Source: Paenibacillus sp. MAEPY2
GTDB taxonomy: Bacteria; Bacillota; Bacilli; Paenibacillales; Paenibacillaceae
Length of the DNA stretch: 64,000 nt
Reading direction: 5' to 3'
NCBI RefSeq assembly: GCF_000499205.1
Contig: NZ_AWUK01000037.1
Coordinates: 62,001-126,000 of the forward strand
Positions within the stretch are counted from its first letter, which is position 1. Each line of letters opens with the position of its first letter. Both the position numbers and the translations under genes were made by a program. Positions 26,987 through 36,391 of the stretch are shown here, piece by piece. Under the pieces are notes generated by a model that was not told the DNA's origin, made no database searches, and saw only the letters and a program-made list of their open reading frames with translations.

Positions 26987-28338
26987 AGCGATCCCTCCAA
27001 TACACGTGCGAATTCGTCTATCTCTTCCTTGCTGCGTCGTTCGGTAACGGCAATGAGCATATGTCCGGCGAGCTCGGAATAATCCCTTCCAAGTTCATAC
27101 CCGCCAATGAAGCCGGCATCGAGTAATTTCAGTTGCAGGGCATCCACATTTGTTCCTTCAGGCAGTTGGATAACAAACTCATTGAACGTTGGTGCAGTAA
27201 ACGTAAGAGAGACCCCTGGAATTGCGGTAAGTGTGTTAAGGGCATAATGGCTCTTTTGCAAATTCAAATCAGCGACATCGATCATACCTTGTTTACCCAT
27301 GATGGACATATAGACAGAGGCACTCAGCGCGAGCAAAGCCTGGTTGGAACAGATGTTGGACGTCGCCTTTTCACGACGAATATGCTGTTCACGTGCTTGC
27401 AGCGTGAGTACAAAACCACGCTTGCCGTTGCGGTCCGTTGTCTGGCCTACAATTCGGCCAGGAATCCGGCGCATATTAGCCTGGGATACGGCGAAATATC
27501 CGCATGTAGGGCCGCCAAGTGAAGCGGCGATACCAAGGGGTTGTGCGTCGCCTACGACGATGTCAGCACCCAGCTTGCCTGGGGCTTCGAGCAGACCCAG
27601 CGATAGCGGGTTGGCGCTGACTACGAGCAGGCTCTTGTGCGCATGCGCAAGATCTGCGGCCTGTTTTACATTTTCCACGGCGCCGAAGAAGTTCGGGCTC
27701 TGGATCATGACGGCTGCGGTGTCATCGGACACGGCGGCTTGCAGGGCATCCCAGTCTGTTACACCATTTTGATACCCAATCTCAACGATCTCCAGATTGA
27801 GGCCATGTGCATAAGCTTGCAATACCTGACGGGATTCGGGATGCACGGTACGTGACACAATCAGCTGTTTGCGACGGGTTGCTGCTGCTGCCAGATTGCC
27901 CGCTTCCGCGAATGCAGTCGCACCATCGTACATGCTGGCATTGGCTACAGCCATGCCTGTTAACTCACAGATGTAGGATTGAAACTCGAAAATCGCCTGT
28001 AATTCTCCCTGGCTGATCTCGGGTTGATAAGGTGTATAGGCAGTATAAAACTCGGAACGGGAGATGACATGATTAATGACGGAAGGAACGTGGTGATCAT
28101 AAATGCCTGCACCCAGGAAACTGGCGTGTGTCTCGAAGTTGGCATTGGCTCCCGCTTGCTTCGACATATGACGTGTCAGTGCATATTCATCCAGTTTGGA
28201 GGAAACAGGCAGTTCACCCTGATAGCGAATCTCCTGTGGAATGTCATGGAACAGATCCTCAATTGTTTCCACACCGATGGTTGCCAGCATGGCACTCTGA
28301 TCCTGCTCGGTCATGGGAATGTAGCGGTGCTTGCTCAT
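26983..28338 (-). CDS. gcvPA: Glycine dehydrogenase (decarboxylating) subunit 1
   Basis: This is the structural half of the split P protein of the glycine cleavage system (451 residues), which forms an alpha2-beta2 complex with GcvPB. It has a PLP-transferase fold but no PLP lysine. The N-terminus (HRYIPMTEQDQSAMLATIGV) and the motif EISQGELQAIFEFQSYICEL are typical. It overlaps gcvT upstream (ATGA) and gcvPB downstream (GTGA) by four bases each, so all three are translationally coupled. An AAGGAG box lies inside the end of gcvT. Confidence 0.96.
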   Translation of the reverse strand: MSKHRYIPMTEQDQSAMLATIGVETIEDLFHDIPQEIRYQGELPVSSKLDEYALTRHMSKQAGANANFETHASFLGAGIYDHHVPSVINHVISRSEFYTAYTPYQPEISQGELQAIFEFQSYICELTGMAVANASMYDGATAFAEAGNLAAAATRRKQLIVSRTVHPESRQVLQAYAHGLNLEIVEIGYQNGVTDWDALQAAVSDDTAAVMIQSPNFFGAVENVKQAADLAHAHKSLLVVSANPLSLGLLEAPGKLGADIVVGDAQPLGIAASLGGPTCGYFAVSQANMRRIPGRIVGQTTDRNGKRGFVLTLQAREQHIRREKATSNICSNQALLALSASVYMSIMGKQGMIDVADLNLQKSHYALNTLTAIPGVSLTFTAPTFNEFVIQLPEGTNVDALQLKLLDAGFIGGYELGRDYSELAGHMLIAVTERRSKEEIDEFARVLEGSL

Positions 28339-29471
28339 GCTTGATCAGCTCCTTGAGTAGGTGTCTTTGGCGCACGTGTCCGTTTATGAAAAGGGGTCTT
28401 CACGACCTCGGCTTTCAGTTTCTTGCCACGAATCTCAATCTCCAGCGGTGTACCCAGTGCAGCATATTTGCTGTCAATCAAGGCCAGCCCCAGATTGCGT
28501 TTTAGCGTAGGGGATTGGGTGCCTGTGGTTACTTCACCAATCTGTACGCCTTCGGCGTATATCGGATAATGGGGGCGGGGAATACCGCGCTCCAGCACTT
28601 CGATGCCGACCAGCTTGCGGGCAGGCCCATCATTTTTTTGCTGCAACAAGGCTTCATGTCCGATAAACGGCCCGGCATTCAGCTTCACAAACATGCCAAC
28701 GCCAGCCTCCAGCGGCGAGATGGTTGCAGACAGTTCCTGTCCATACAGGGGAAGCTTGGCTTCAAAGCGCAGCGTATCCCGGGCACCCAGTCCGGTCGGA
28801 ACGAGTCCGTAACCTTCTCCCGCCTGCATCAATCCGTTCCAGACCACAGCAGCCTGTTCGGCAGGAACATAGAGCTCAAATCCGTCTTCACCCGTATATC
28901 CGGTGCGGGATAACAGCAATGTAACGCCACATACCTTCGCATTCGGTACAAAACGGAAAGGCTCAATCAAAGACACATCAGTGTCTGTCACCTTTGCGAG
29001 AATATCCACAGCAAGTGGACCTTGCAGGGCAAGCAGCGCCGTTTGTTCGGAATCATTAGTCATCGTTACGCCTGGCGACATGTGCTGCTGCAGCCATGAC
29101 CAGTCCTTGTCGATGTTGGAGGCATTAACCACCAGCAAATAATGTTGGTCTTTCAGTTTATAGATCAACAGATCATCGACCACACCGCCATCCGGATAAC
29201 ACATTAACGTGTATTGAGCCTGACCGGGAACAAGTGTTGTTACATCATTGGTCGTCATGTGCTGTAAAAAAGCTTCCGCGTGTTCACCTTGTACAGTGAA
29301 TTCACCCATGTGGGATACATCAAATAATCCGGCACGTTCTCGCACCGCTTCATGCTCTTTCTGAATTCCGCTGAATTGTACCGGGAGCTCCCAGCCACCA
29401 AAATCAATGCATCGTACGCCTTCATACTGCTGATAGAGTGGAAAGAGTGGGGTTCTAAGCAAATCGGACAT
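28335..29471 (-). CDS. gcvT: Aminomethyltransferase (T protein)
   Basis: GcvT releases ammonia from aminomethyl-lipoyl GcvH and hands the methylene group to tetrahydrofolate. The 378-residue product carries the folate-binding features (DVSHMGEFTVQG, SRTGYTGEDGFELY with the catalytic Asp region, GLGARDTLRFEA). It is the first gene of the minus-strand operon and lies 196 bases below the tandem glycine riboswitch. A GAGGTGATT box precedes the ATG. Confidence 0.97.
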   Translation of the reverse strand: MSDLLRTPLFPLYQQYEGVRCIDFGGWELPVQFSGIQKEHEAVRERAGLFDVSHMGEFTVQGEHAEAFLQHMTTNDVTTLVPGQAQYTLMCYPDGGVVDDLLIYKLKDQHYLLVVNASNIDKDWSWLQQHMSPGVTMTNDSEQTALLALQGPLAVDILAKVTDTDVSLIEPFRFVPNAKVCGVTLLLSRTGYTGEDGFELYVPAEQAAVVWNGLMQAGEGYGLVPTGLGARDTLRFEAKLPLYGQELSATISPLEAGVGMFVKLNAGPFIGHEALLQQKNDGPARKLVGIEVLERGIPRPHYPIYAEGVQIGEVTTGTQSPTLKRNLGLALIDSKYAALGTPLEIEIRGKKLKAEVVKTPFHKRTRAPKTPTQGADQA

Positions 29472-29622
29472 CCAATCACCTCGTCATGGGCCGTCAACAG
29501 GCCGAGTGTATAACCGTGGATAAATGAATCTGTCATCAACATTTAATTATAAAAGTAAGGTAAGGACGCTTTAGGCAGCGCCGCTCTATAACCTGTTTTC
29601 GTTTTTTTGGGAAAAAGGAAAA

Positions 29623-29677
29623 GGACAGGCCAAAGAACCGGCATGCCAGAAGCACGCTGTATTCTTAGGCTCTGTCC
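29623..29677 (-). terminator. Switchable terminator of the glycine riboswitch
   Basis: On the minus strand, GGACAGAGCC (29677-29668, the 3' end of aptamer 2) can pair with GGCCTGTCC (29631-29623), followed by TTTTCCTTTTTCCC. Because the left arm is also needed for the closing stem of aptamer 2, glycine binding should block this terminator and turn gcvT on. The mutual exclusion is read from the sequence; the direction agrees with the known activating glycine switches of Bacillus. Confidence 0.65.
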
Positions 29678-29890
29678 TTGGTACCTGAGAGTTACCCCGC
29701 CGCATGATGCAGCAGGTTTCCCCTTGGGTGATCATAACGCCCACACAGGGCGAATAGATGCTCTCCAGAGTTGCGTCCCGTAAAAGTCCTTTTGCCTGAG
29801 AGATTCACCTCCCGCTTGTCGGTGGTTTACTCCTTCGGCGTTACCGCAAGTACACCCTGATTCGGGTGTCAAGGGTAATCTCTCCCTTTA
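29668..29890 (-). ncRNA. Tandem glycine riboswitch
   Basis: Two glycine aptamers in series on the minus strand. The first shows GCCGAAGGAGTAAACC and TCTCTCAGGCAAAAGGAC. The second shows CACCCAAGGGGAAACC and CTCTCAGGTACCAAGGACAG. These are the diagnostic core motifs of the gcvT RNA family. The aptamers are joined by a short linker (around 29774-29784). Position directly ahead of gcvT-gcvPA-gcvPB confirms the role. Confidence 0.96.
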
Positions 29891-29939
29891 CATTCATCCG
29901 CGGGTATTGCATAGACCAATAAACATATTTACTACTCTC

Positions 29940-29969
29940 ATTAAAGCCTGAATCGACTATTGATGTCAA
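29940..29969 (-). promoter_or_regulatory. Promoter of the gcv riboswitch-operon
   Basis: On the minus strand, TTGACA, 18 bases, TTTAAT, about 50 bases upstream of the first aptamer. Confidence 0.7.
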
Positions 29970-30144
29970 GAACGATATCATAGAAATCAACAAAAAATCC
30001 GAATGATATTTCAAGATAATTATATAATGTTCGTATATTTTTAAAGAGTACGCTTACTTTTCTAATATTCACCATTATATGTAGAGAGAGTCCAATGGAG
30101 TTACAGGCATATAAGGAAGAAAATCAAATAAATTGTAAGGTATC

Positions 30145-30174
30145 TTGACATTTGATTCTAAAATATCATACGCT
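30145..30174 (+). promoter_or_regulatory. Candidate gcvH promoter
   Basis: TTGACA followed after 18 bases by TACGCT, 71 bases before the gcvH start. The -35 is perfect and the -10 is weak. The A/T-rich stretch 29980-30140 shows nothing else I can name, and no second glycine aptamer precedes gcvH. Confidence 0.45.
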
Positions 30175-30244
30175 ATGTTTTGGGAAAAAGGTTAAGGTCA
30201 AAGAAGCGCATGCACTCATTTAATGAAAAGCGAGGCGGATATCG

Positions 30245-30634
30245 ATGAGCGAATTGAAAAGTGATTTCCTGTACAGTGAAGAGCACGAATGGGTGCAGAC
30301 CGTAGGGGAGGATACCGTACGTATTGGCATTACCGAATTCGCGCAGCATCAGCTGGGTGACATTGTGTTTGTAGAATTGCCTGACCTTGAATCGGATGTA
30401 AAGGCGGAAGACAGCATTGGAACAATTGAATCCGTCAAAACCGTTTCGGATTTGTTTTCTCCTGTAAGTGGAACAATTGTTGCTGTAAATGAGGCATTGC
30501 AGGATTCCCCGGAGTTAGTTAATAACTCTCCATATGAGGAAGGCTGGATGATCGAAATCCGTGTTGAGGGCGATCTGACAGCGGCATTGTCCACATTGAT
30601 GAATGCGGATGCTTATCGTAAACATACGGAATAA
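30245..30634 (+). CDS. gcvH: Glycine cleavage system H protein
   Basis: GcvH is the lipoyl-carrying shuttle between the P, T and L proteins. The 129-residue product has the lipoylation lysine in GTIESVKTVSDLFSPVSG (~residue 64), and the flanking EHEWVQ and GDIVFVELP are typical. A GAGGCGG box precedes the ATG. It is transcribed away from the other gcv genes with its own promoter, so its glycine response, if any, must come by another route. Confidence 0.97.
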   Translation: MSELKSDFLYSEEHEWVQTVGEDTVRIGITEFAQHQLGDIVFVELPDLESDVKAEDSIGTIESVKTVSDLFSPVSGTIVAVNEALQDSPELVNNSPYEEGWMIEIRVEGDLTAALSTLMNADAYRKHTE

Positions 30635-30683
30635 AACTAGGGTTCCATTCTCCGCTGGAGACTGAATTTCAGCCTCAGGCCAA

Positions 30684-30761
30684 ATGCCGTTTAACTTGAA
30701 AAGAATGAATCGATTGATTATAGATCCGGATGGTAATCCTGCTAATCCGGAGAATACTTAG
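30684..30761 (+). CDS. Possible 25-residue peptide after gcvH
   Basis: This short ORF ends exactly one base before the terminator hairpin. The product starts MPFNLKRMNRLIIDPDGNPA and ends NPENT, with a cluster of Asp, Asn and Pro. No good Shine-Dalgarno is visible (only CAGGCC), so it may be chance. I do not recognise it. Confidence 0.25.
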   Translation: MPFNLKRMNRLIIDPDGNPANPENT

Positions 30762-30805
30762 GCGCAATTGTCTCACCTGTAACGGGCTGAGCAATTGCGC
30801 TTTTT
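30762..30805 (+). terminator. Terminator after gcvH
   Basis: GCGCAATTG / CAATTGCGC with an inner CTCA/TGAG pairing, then five T. Confidence 0.92.
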
Positions 30806-31199
30806 GTCGTTGTTATCAGAATATTTGAATGAAATGAATATCACTCTTACGTGTTTTATCATCAATCCTGAATGAGATAGAAACCGCTCGTTAAAATTGA
30901 ATAAATTTACAATTTTATTTGTCATTAAAATGGGGTAATTCGTGGGTATGATACAGGAAAGGGAATAACAGGTTCCATTCCTTATACAAGGTTCAAAATG
31001 GGACAATCCTTCAAATTTAAATCTTGTCATCAACGTTCATGACGGAAGTAGGTTTTCATTTCGTTGTAGAAGATACCGTTTTCATTTACGATATGGTTGT
31101 GAAATTAAGATTTATTACAGATTTGTACCTTCGTTCGTCTGGATCATCGTGTCAAAATTCAGTGGAATTAAGGTTTAATATGTTGAGGAGGTTTTCAGT
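30806..31199 (+). promoter_or_regulatory. Mannitol operon upstream region
   Basis: These 394 bases carry no gene that I can support. The region must hold the mtl promoter and the MtlR operator, but I see no convincing -35/-10 pair and no clear inverted repeat. A cre-like GAAACCGCTCGTT near 30880 has two mismatches. The last bases hold the strong GAGGAGG box of mtlA. Confidence 0.3.
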
Positions 31200-32666
31200 A
31201 TGAGTTCAGTGGACGCAAAGTCCGGAAAAAGCGGAGGAATACGGGTCGGCGTTCAGAAGTTTGGACGTTTCCTGAGCGGTATGGTTATGCCGAACATGGG
31301 TGCATTTATCGCCTGGGGTTTAATTACGGCATTGTTCATTCCAAAAGGATGGTTCCCTAACGCAGATTTTGCATTGTTAGTTGATCCAATGATCAAATAT
31401 TTGCTGCCTTTACTTATCGGTTACACAGGCGGTACCATGGTACACGGCCAACGTGGTGGTGTAGTCGGTGCGATTATGACCATCGGGGTTATTGTCGGCA
31501 GTGACATCCCCATGTTTCTTGGTGCCATGATTGCCGGACCATTGGGAGCCTGGGTCATTAAGAAATTTGACAAGGCTGTCGATGGCAAAATCAAATCCGG
31601 GTTTGAGATGCTGGTTAACAACTTCTCCGCTGGTATTATTGGTGGGATTTTGGCCCTTCTAGCCCTTAAAGGCATCGGGCCTTTCGTTGAAGCGATTAGC
31701 AAGGTGTTATCGGCTGGGGTAGAAACCTTGATGAATGCTGGTCTTCTCCCGCTGGTCAACTTGATCATTGAGCCAGGAAAAGTATTATTCCTGAACAATG
31801 CCATCAACCATGGGATTCTGACACCGATTGGTACGGATCAGGCAAGAGAACTGGGACAATCCGTATTATTCATGCTTGAATCCAATCCGGGTCCTGGACT
31901 TGGCATTTTGCTGGCCTACTGCTTCTTTGGTCGGGGATCAGCTAAATCTTCCGCTCCAGGTGCTGTAATTATCCATTTCTTTGGCGGGATTCACGAGATT
32001 TATTTCCCTTACATTCTGATGAGACCGATACTGATTCTGGCTGCGATGGCTGGTGGTGTAGCGGGTACATTGACTTTTATGCTGACAGGAGCTGGTTTGG
32101 TTTCAGCACCGTCACCGGGTAGTATCATTGCCTACTCTTTGTTAACACCTAAGGGTGGATATCTTGGCATGTTTGCAGGGGTAGCCGTAGCCGCGATCAT
32201 CTCCTTCCTTGTGGCATCTGTGTTGCTCAAAACAGGTAAACAGAAGGATGACGAAGATCTGGATACTGCATCCAGTCGTATGAAAGATATGAAAAATCAG
32301 GGCAAAACGGGTAACCTTACCGTTGATAAAGACAATCGGGAAGCTGACCGTGCGGCTGATATTGCTTCTGCGGCCGTAAAAACGGACATAAACAAAATTG
32401 TCTTCTCCTGTGATGCAGGAATGGGTTCGAGTGCCATGGGTGCATCGATTCTGCGGAAGAAAATGAAGGCAGCCGGTGTGGATGTCGCTGTAACGAACAC
32501 GGCGATCAGTGAGATTCCGCAAGATGCCGACATCGTCATCACTCAGAAAACATTGACAGACCGGGCCAAATCCGTAGCTCCAAATGCAGAGCATATTTCC
32601 ATCGATAATTTCCTGAAGAGTCCTGAATATGAGGCACTGGTCGAGCGCCTCAAATCCGACTCCTGA
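31200..32666 (+). CDS. mtlA: PTS mannitol transporter subunit IICB
   Basis: MtlA imports and phosphorylates mannitol to mannitol-1-phosphate. The 488-residue product has the membrane IIC domain (~1-345: VQKFGRFLSGMVMPNMGAFI, GGIHEIYFPY) and a C-terminal IIB domain with the phospho-cysteine in KIVFSCDAGMGSSAMGAS (~residue 405). The IIA domain is separate (mtlF). A GAGGAGG box sits 9 bases before the ATG. The TGA stop overlaps the mtlR ATG by one base. Confidence 0.96.
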   Translation: MSSVDAKSGKSGGIRVGVQKFGRFLSGMVMPNMGAFIAWGLITALFIPKGWFPNADFALLVDPMIKYLLPLLIGYTGGTMVHGQRGGVVGAIMTIGVIVGSDIPMFLGAMIAGPLGAWVIKKFDKAVDGKIKSGFEMLVNNFSAGIIGGILALLALKGIGPFVEAISKVLSAGVETLMNAGLLPLVNLIIEPGKVLFLNNAINHGILTPIGTDQARELGQSVLFMLESNPGPGLGILLAYCFFGRGSAKSSAPGAVIIHFFGGIHEIYFPYILMRPILILAAMAGGVAGTLTFMLTGAGLVSAPSPGSIIAYSLLTPKGGYLGMFAGVAVAAIISFLVASVLLKTGKQKDDEDLDTASSRMKDMKNQGKTGNLTVDKDNREADRAADIASAAVKTDINKIVFSCDAGMGSSAMGASILRKKMKAAGVDVAVTNTAISEIPQDADIVITQKTLTDRAKSVAPNAEHISIDNFLKSPEYEALVERLKSDS

Positions 32667-34774
32667 TGAGTAATATTACAAGGAGACAGCGTGAGATCGT
32701 GGAGTTCCTGCTGGAGCATCCGCATGAGGTAACTGCTGGCGAAATAGCTGTTGCGGTCAAAGTAAGTACCCGTACTGTGCATCGGGAGTTGCAGATGATT
32801 GAACAATGGCTTGAGCCCCTTGGCATGAGATTGGAAAAAAAATCGGGAACCGGGGTTCGAATTGATCCCGGTTCCGATGATTTGGTCGTATTGCGCCATC
32901 AACTTGAGCTTAACGAATATGTAGAGTTTACGCCCGAAGAGCGTAAACTCTTCATGCTTTGTATTTTGCTGGATGAGTCCGAACCTGTGAAGCTGCTTGC
33001 GCTGGCCTCAGATCTGAAGGTAACCGTGTCTACGGCGAGCAATGATCTGGACGATCTGGAGCCACGCATTCATCTGGCGGGCTTGAAGCTGGTTCGCAGG
33101 CGCGGATATGGGGTCAAGATCAATGGAAGCGAGTGGGCTCATCGCATGGCTATTTCCGCGCTCGCTCTTGAATATCTGGATGAATCCGATTTGTTCGGTA
33201 GGCAAGCGGAGCAGAGCGTCTCCAAAGTAAACAGTAAACTATTGGAAATGATTGGACATGAGGATGTACTTACGGTCGAAAATGCGTTGTGGCAGCCGGA
33301 TATTGAGTGGTTAGAAAATATTCCGGAGCGTCAATACATGAAGCTGCTGATTCAATTGTCTGTAGCGGTTGTGCGTATCCGTAAGGGCTTTGGTATCGGT
33401 CGGGGCTCTCAGCTGGACAAAAAAGACGTTGGAAATTCGCTGCAAGGCGACAAGGGGAAGGTGCCAGAATATTTGGCTTCCCGTCTGTGCGGTGTCTTGT
33501 CTGCCCAGCTTGGAATGGATTTTGTGGGCGAGGAGCAGGCTTATTTTCACAGACTGCTGATTGAAATCGAGCAATCGATTCATTCCTCGCGTCTGCTGCC
33601 TATAGACGACCTAGTCTTACTCGACATGGTTCGTTCTCTCACAGATCGAATGCAGGAGAATACCCATTATTCGTTCCATGAGGATCGGCTGCTGCGTGAG
33701 GGTCTAATTGCTCACATGGAGCCGGTGCTGGAACGAATGGATGGACGGCAGCTCATCCGTAATCCGTTACTTCAGCAGATCCGCAAGGATTATGAATCAT
33801 TATTTGAGGATGTAAAGAAAGCGGTGCGAGAAGCTTGGCCCAATACGGATGTGCCGGATGAGGAGATTGGATTTTTGGTGATGCACTTCGGTGCTTCCAT
33901 TGAACGGCTGCGGGTGCTGAAGCGAGAAATCAGGGCTGTCGTCGTCTGTACCAGCGGAATCGGATCTTCACGAATGTTATCGAGCCGTCTGTCCAAGGAA
34001 ATTCCCGAAATTCGGATTGTGGACAGCGTGTCATGGTATGAAGCCGCACGTATACCGAAGACGGAATATGATTTGGTTCTCTCTACCGTGGATCTGCCAA
34101 TGGATAAACATCAATACTACAAGGTGAGCCCACTACTGACGGCAGAAGAAAGTGAACGTTTAAGGCACTTCATCAGGACAACGACGCTTCAACGGGAACA
34201 TAGTCCCCCACCTGAAGCAGAGTCAAGGGCAACAGGACGATTTACCGATCCAGTTGGGCTTGAAGCTACCCTGATTGAAATTGTACAGATTATCGGCAAG
34301 TTTCAGGTGTTCCCACTGGATAATCAAGGGATCGGATTTTTCAAAACGGCCTACGCCATGTGCAGCGTTTTGCATCAATCTGGTGTGTTGAACAATCCAG
34401 AAGAGATTGCCAGACTGCTGGAGGAGCGTGAAGAGGTTGGAAGCCAGAAAATTCCCGGGACTTCCCTCGCGCTGTTTCATACACGCAGTGATGGCATTCA
34501 CAGTCCTTCAATCACGCTTTTCCAACTGACAGAGCCGCTTCTGCGCACGCCGGAAGACCCGGCAGGTGTCAGCCATGTGCTCTTGATGCTTGGACCGAGA
34601 CAGTTATCGAAGGAAAGCTTGGAGGTACTGAGTGAGATCAGTGCGCTATTGTTGCAGGAAGAAATGATTGCATTACTTGAAAAAGGCAACCGGGATGACC
34701 TTATTCATTACTTGTCCCAAGAACTTGCGGGATTTTACCGCAGCAAAACCGAAATTGGAGGTATTCAAACATGA
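32666..34774 (+). CDS. mtlR: Mannitol operon transcriptional activator
   Basis: MtlR is a multi-domain PTS-controlled activator of 702 residues. It has an N-terminal HTH (ITRRQREIVEFLLEHPHEVT, then VKVSTRTVHRELQMI), two PRD domains (~180-400), an EIIB-Gat-like domain with cysteine in VVVCTSGIGSSRMLS (~residue 430) and an EIIA-Mtl-like C-terminal domain (~545-690). Phosphorylation by HPr and EII components sets its activity. It starts inside the mtlA stop codon and overlaps mtlF by four bases, as in the Geobacillus A-R-F-D order. Confidence 0.94.
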   Translation: MSNITRRQREIVEFLLEHPHEVTAGEIAVAVKVSTRTVHRELQMIEQWLEPLGMRLEKKSGTGVRIDPGSDDLVVLRHQLELNEYVEFTPEERKLFMLCILLDESEPVKLLALASDLKVTVSTASNDLDDLEPRIHLAGLKLVRRRGYGVKINGSEWAHRMAISALALEYLDESDLFGRQAEQSVSKVNSKLLEMIGHEDVLTVENALWQPDIEWLENIPERQYMKLLIQLSVAVVRIRKGFGIGRGSQLDKKDVGNSLQGDKGKVPEYLASRLCGVLSAQLGMDFVGEEQAYFHRLLIEIEQSIHSSRLLPIDDLVLLDMVRSLTDRMQENTHYSFHEDRLLREGLIAHMEPVLERMDGRQLIRNPLLQQIRKDYESLFEDVKKAVREAWPNTDVPDEEIGFLVMHFGASIERLRVLKREIRAVVVCTSGIGSSRMLSSRLSKEIPEIRIVDSVSWYEAARIPKTEYDLVLSTVDLPMDKHQYYKVSPLLTAEESERLRHFIRTTTLQREHSPPPEAESRATGRFTDPVGLEATLIEIVQIIGKFQVFPLDNQGIGFFKTAYAMCSVLHQSGVLNNPEEIARLLEEREEVGSQKIPGTSLALFHTRSDGIHSPSITLFQLTEPLLRTPEDPAGVSHVLLMLGPRQLSKESLEVLSEISALLLQEEMIALLEKGNRDDLIHYLSQELAGFYRSKTEIGGIQT

Positions 34775-35205
34775 GTGTGTTAACTAAAGATAAAGTCATC
34801 ATGAATGCAACGGCTCAGGACAAATACGAAGCGATTCGTATGGCAGGTCAGATTTTGAAAGACGCGGGACATATCACCGCAGAATACATTGACAAAATGC
34901 TGGAGCGTGAAGAGATTGTCTCCACGTATGTGGGCAACGGACTGGCGATTCCACACGGCACGAAGGAATCCAAATCATTCATCCTGTCCACAGGTATATC
35001 GGTTATTCAGTTCCCGCAAGGTGTTGATTTTGGGGAAGAAAAAGCGTATATGGTGATTGGTATCGCCGCTCAGGGCGGAGAACATATGGAGATCCTGACC
35101 AGCATCGCAGTCATCTGTGCTGAGGAAGAGAACATGGAAGCTCTGCGTCATGCTCAAACCGCTGAAGAAGTCATTACTATTTTGGAAAGTGAAATGGAAC
35201 TATGA
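34771..35205 (+). CDS. mtlF: PTS mannitol transporter subunit IIA
   Basis: MtlF accepts phosphate from HPr and passes it to the MtlA IIB cysteine. The 144-residue product has the active histidine in GLAIPHGTKESK (~residue 62) and the family motif REEIVSTYVGNG. It begins with an ATGA overlap at the end of mtlR, with GGAGGT upstream, and ends with an ATGA overlap into mtlD. Confidence 0.96.
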   Translation: MSVLTKDKVIMNATAQDKYEAIRMAGQILKDAGHITAEYIDKMLEREEIVSTYVGNGLAIPHGTKESKSFILSTGISVIQFPQGVDFGEEKAYMVIGIAAQGGEHMEILTSIAVICAEEENMEALRHAQTAEEVITILESEMEL

Positions 35206-36353
35206 AGGCCCTTCACTTCGGAGCAGGGAATATTGGACGTGGTTTCATCGGTTTGATCCTGTCCCGTGCTGGCTACAATGTCGTTTTCTCGGACGTTAAC
35301 CAGGAGCTGGTTAAGGCTCTAGAGCAGCGTGGAGAGTACACGGTTGAGTTGGCTAACGAGGCCAAGGACCTGGAGACCGTTACTGGTGTGAGTGCAATCG
35401 ATGGAACTAATCTGGATACCGTTGCTCAAAACGTTGCAGAAGCGGAACTGATCACAACGGCAGTGGGTGTAGGCATACTGAAACATATTGCTCCCGGAAT
35501 TGCCAAAGGACTTACAGCCAGACTGGAAACAGGTGATGTCTTCCAGCCCCTTCACATTATTGCCTGTGAAAATGCAATTGGAGCCAGCACTCAGTTGAAA
35601 GAACATGTATATGGTCTGCTTGATGAGCGTACTCGTCTGCTTGCGGATCAGTACGTGTATTTCCCGGATTCAGCCGTAGACCGTATTGTGCCGATTCAGC
35701 ATCATGAGGATCCGTTACATGTACAGGTAGAGCCTTTCTATGAATGGGTTGTTGACCGTTCACAAATGGCCCCTGCGTTCAAACCCGTTGAGGGTGTAAT
35801 GTATGTTGATGATCTGGAGCCGTATATCGAACGGAAGCTGTTTACCGTAAATACCGGACACTGTATTGCCGCCTATATTGGATATGTGAACGGGTTTGAT
35901 ACAATTCAGAAGGCTATTGCCGATGAAAAAGTCAAATCTATAGTATATGGTGCCTTGCAGGAAACCGGGGCAGTATTGGTGAAACGTTTTGGATTCAATG
36001 CGGATGACCATCAGCTGTACATTGCCAAAATATTGGAACGGTTCGTTAACCCGCATCTGACGGATGAGGTAACTCGTGTAGGACGTTCTCCGCTGCGGAA
36101 ACTGTCCCCGAATGACCGTCTGGTTCGCCCGGCTCTCCAGGCTTACGAGTATGGAACGGAGACAACACATCTGGCGATGGGAATGGCGGCTGCCTGCAAG
36201 TTTGATATTTCCGAAGATCCGGAAGCGGTGGAACTTCAGACTACGATCAAGCAAAAAGGGATTGAAGCAGCACTCAGCCAGTATACGTCCATGGACGAGA
36301 ACCATCCTGTACTGAAGCAAGCGGTAGCGCATTATCAACAAATGAAGAAGTAA
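35202..36353 (+). CDS. mtlD: Mannitol-1-phosphate 5-dehydrogenase
   Basis: MtlD oxidises mannitol-1-phosphate to fructose-6-phosphate with NAD+, feeding glycolysis. The 383-residue product has the N-terminal Rossmann motif FGAGNIGRGFIG, the CENAIGAS block and the catalytic lysine/histidine region RKLFTVNTGHCIAAYIGY. It is the last gene of the operon and is followed by a strong terminator. Confidence 0.97.
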   Translation: MKALHFGAGNIGRGFIGLILSRAGYNVVFSDVNQELVKALEQRGEYTVELANEAKDLETVTGVSAIDGTNLDTVAQNVAEAELITTAVGVGILKHIAPGIAKGLTARLETGDVFQPLHIIACENAIGASTQLKEHVYGLLDERTRLLADQYVYFPDSAVDRIVPIQHHEDPLHVQVEPFYEWVVDRSQMAPAFKPVEGVMYVDDLEPYIERKLFTVNTGHCIAAYIGYVNGFDTIQKAIADEKVKSIVYGALQETGAVLVKRFGFNADDHQLYIAKILERFVNPHLTDEVTRVGRSPLRKLSPNDRLVRPALQAYEYGTETTHLAMGMAAACKFDISEDPEAVELQTTIKQKGIEAALSQYTSMDENHPVLKQAVAHYQQMKK

Positions 36354-36391
36354 CATTCTTCATTACAATATAACGTAATATCGACAGAGGA

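Noticed and set aside
30873..30893. cre site in the mannitol operon upstream region
   Set aside because: The best candidate (GAAACCGCTCGTT) has two mismatches in conserved positions, so it is not listed as a site.
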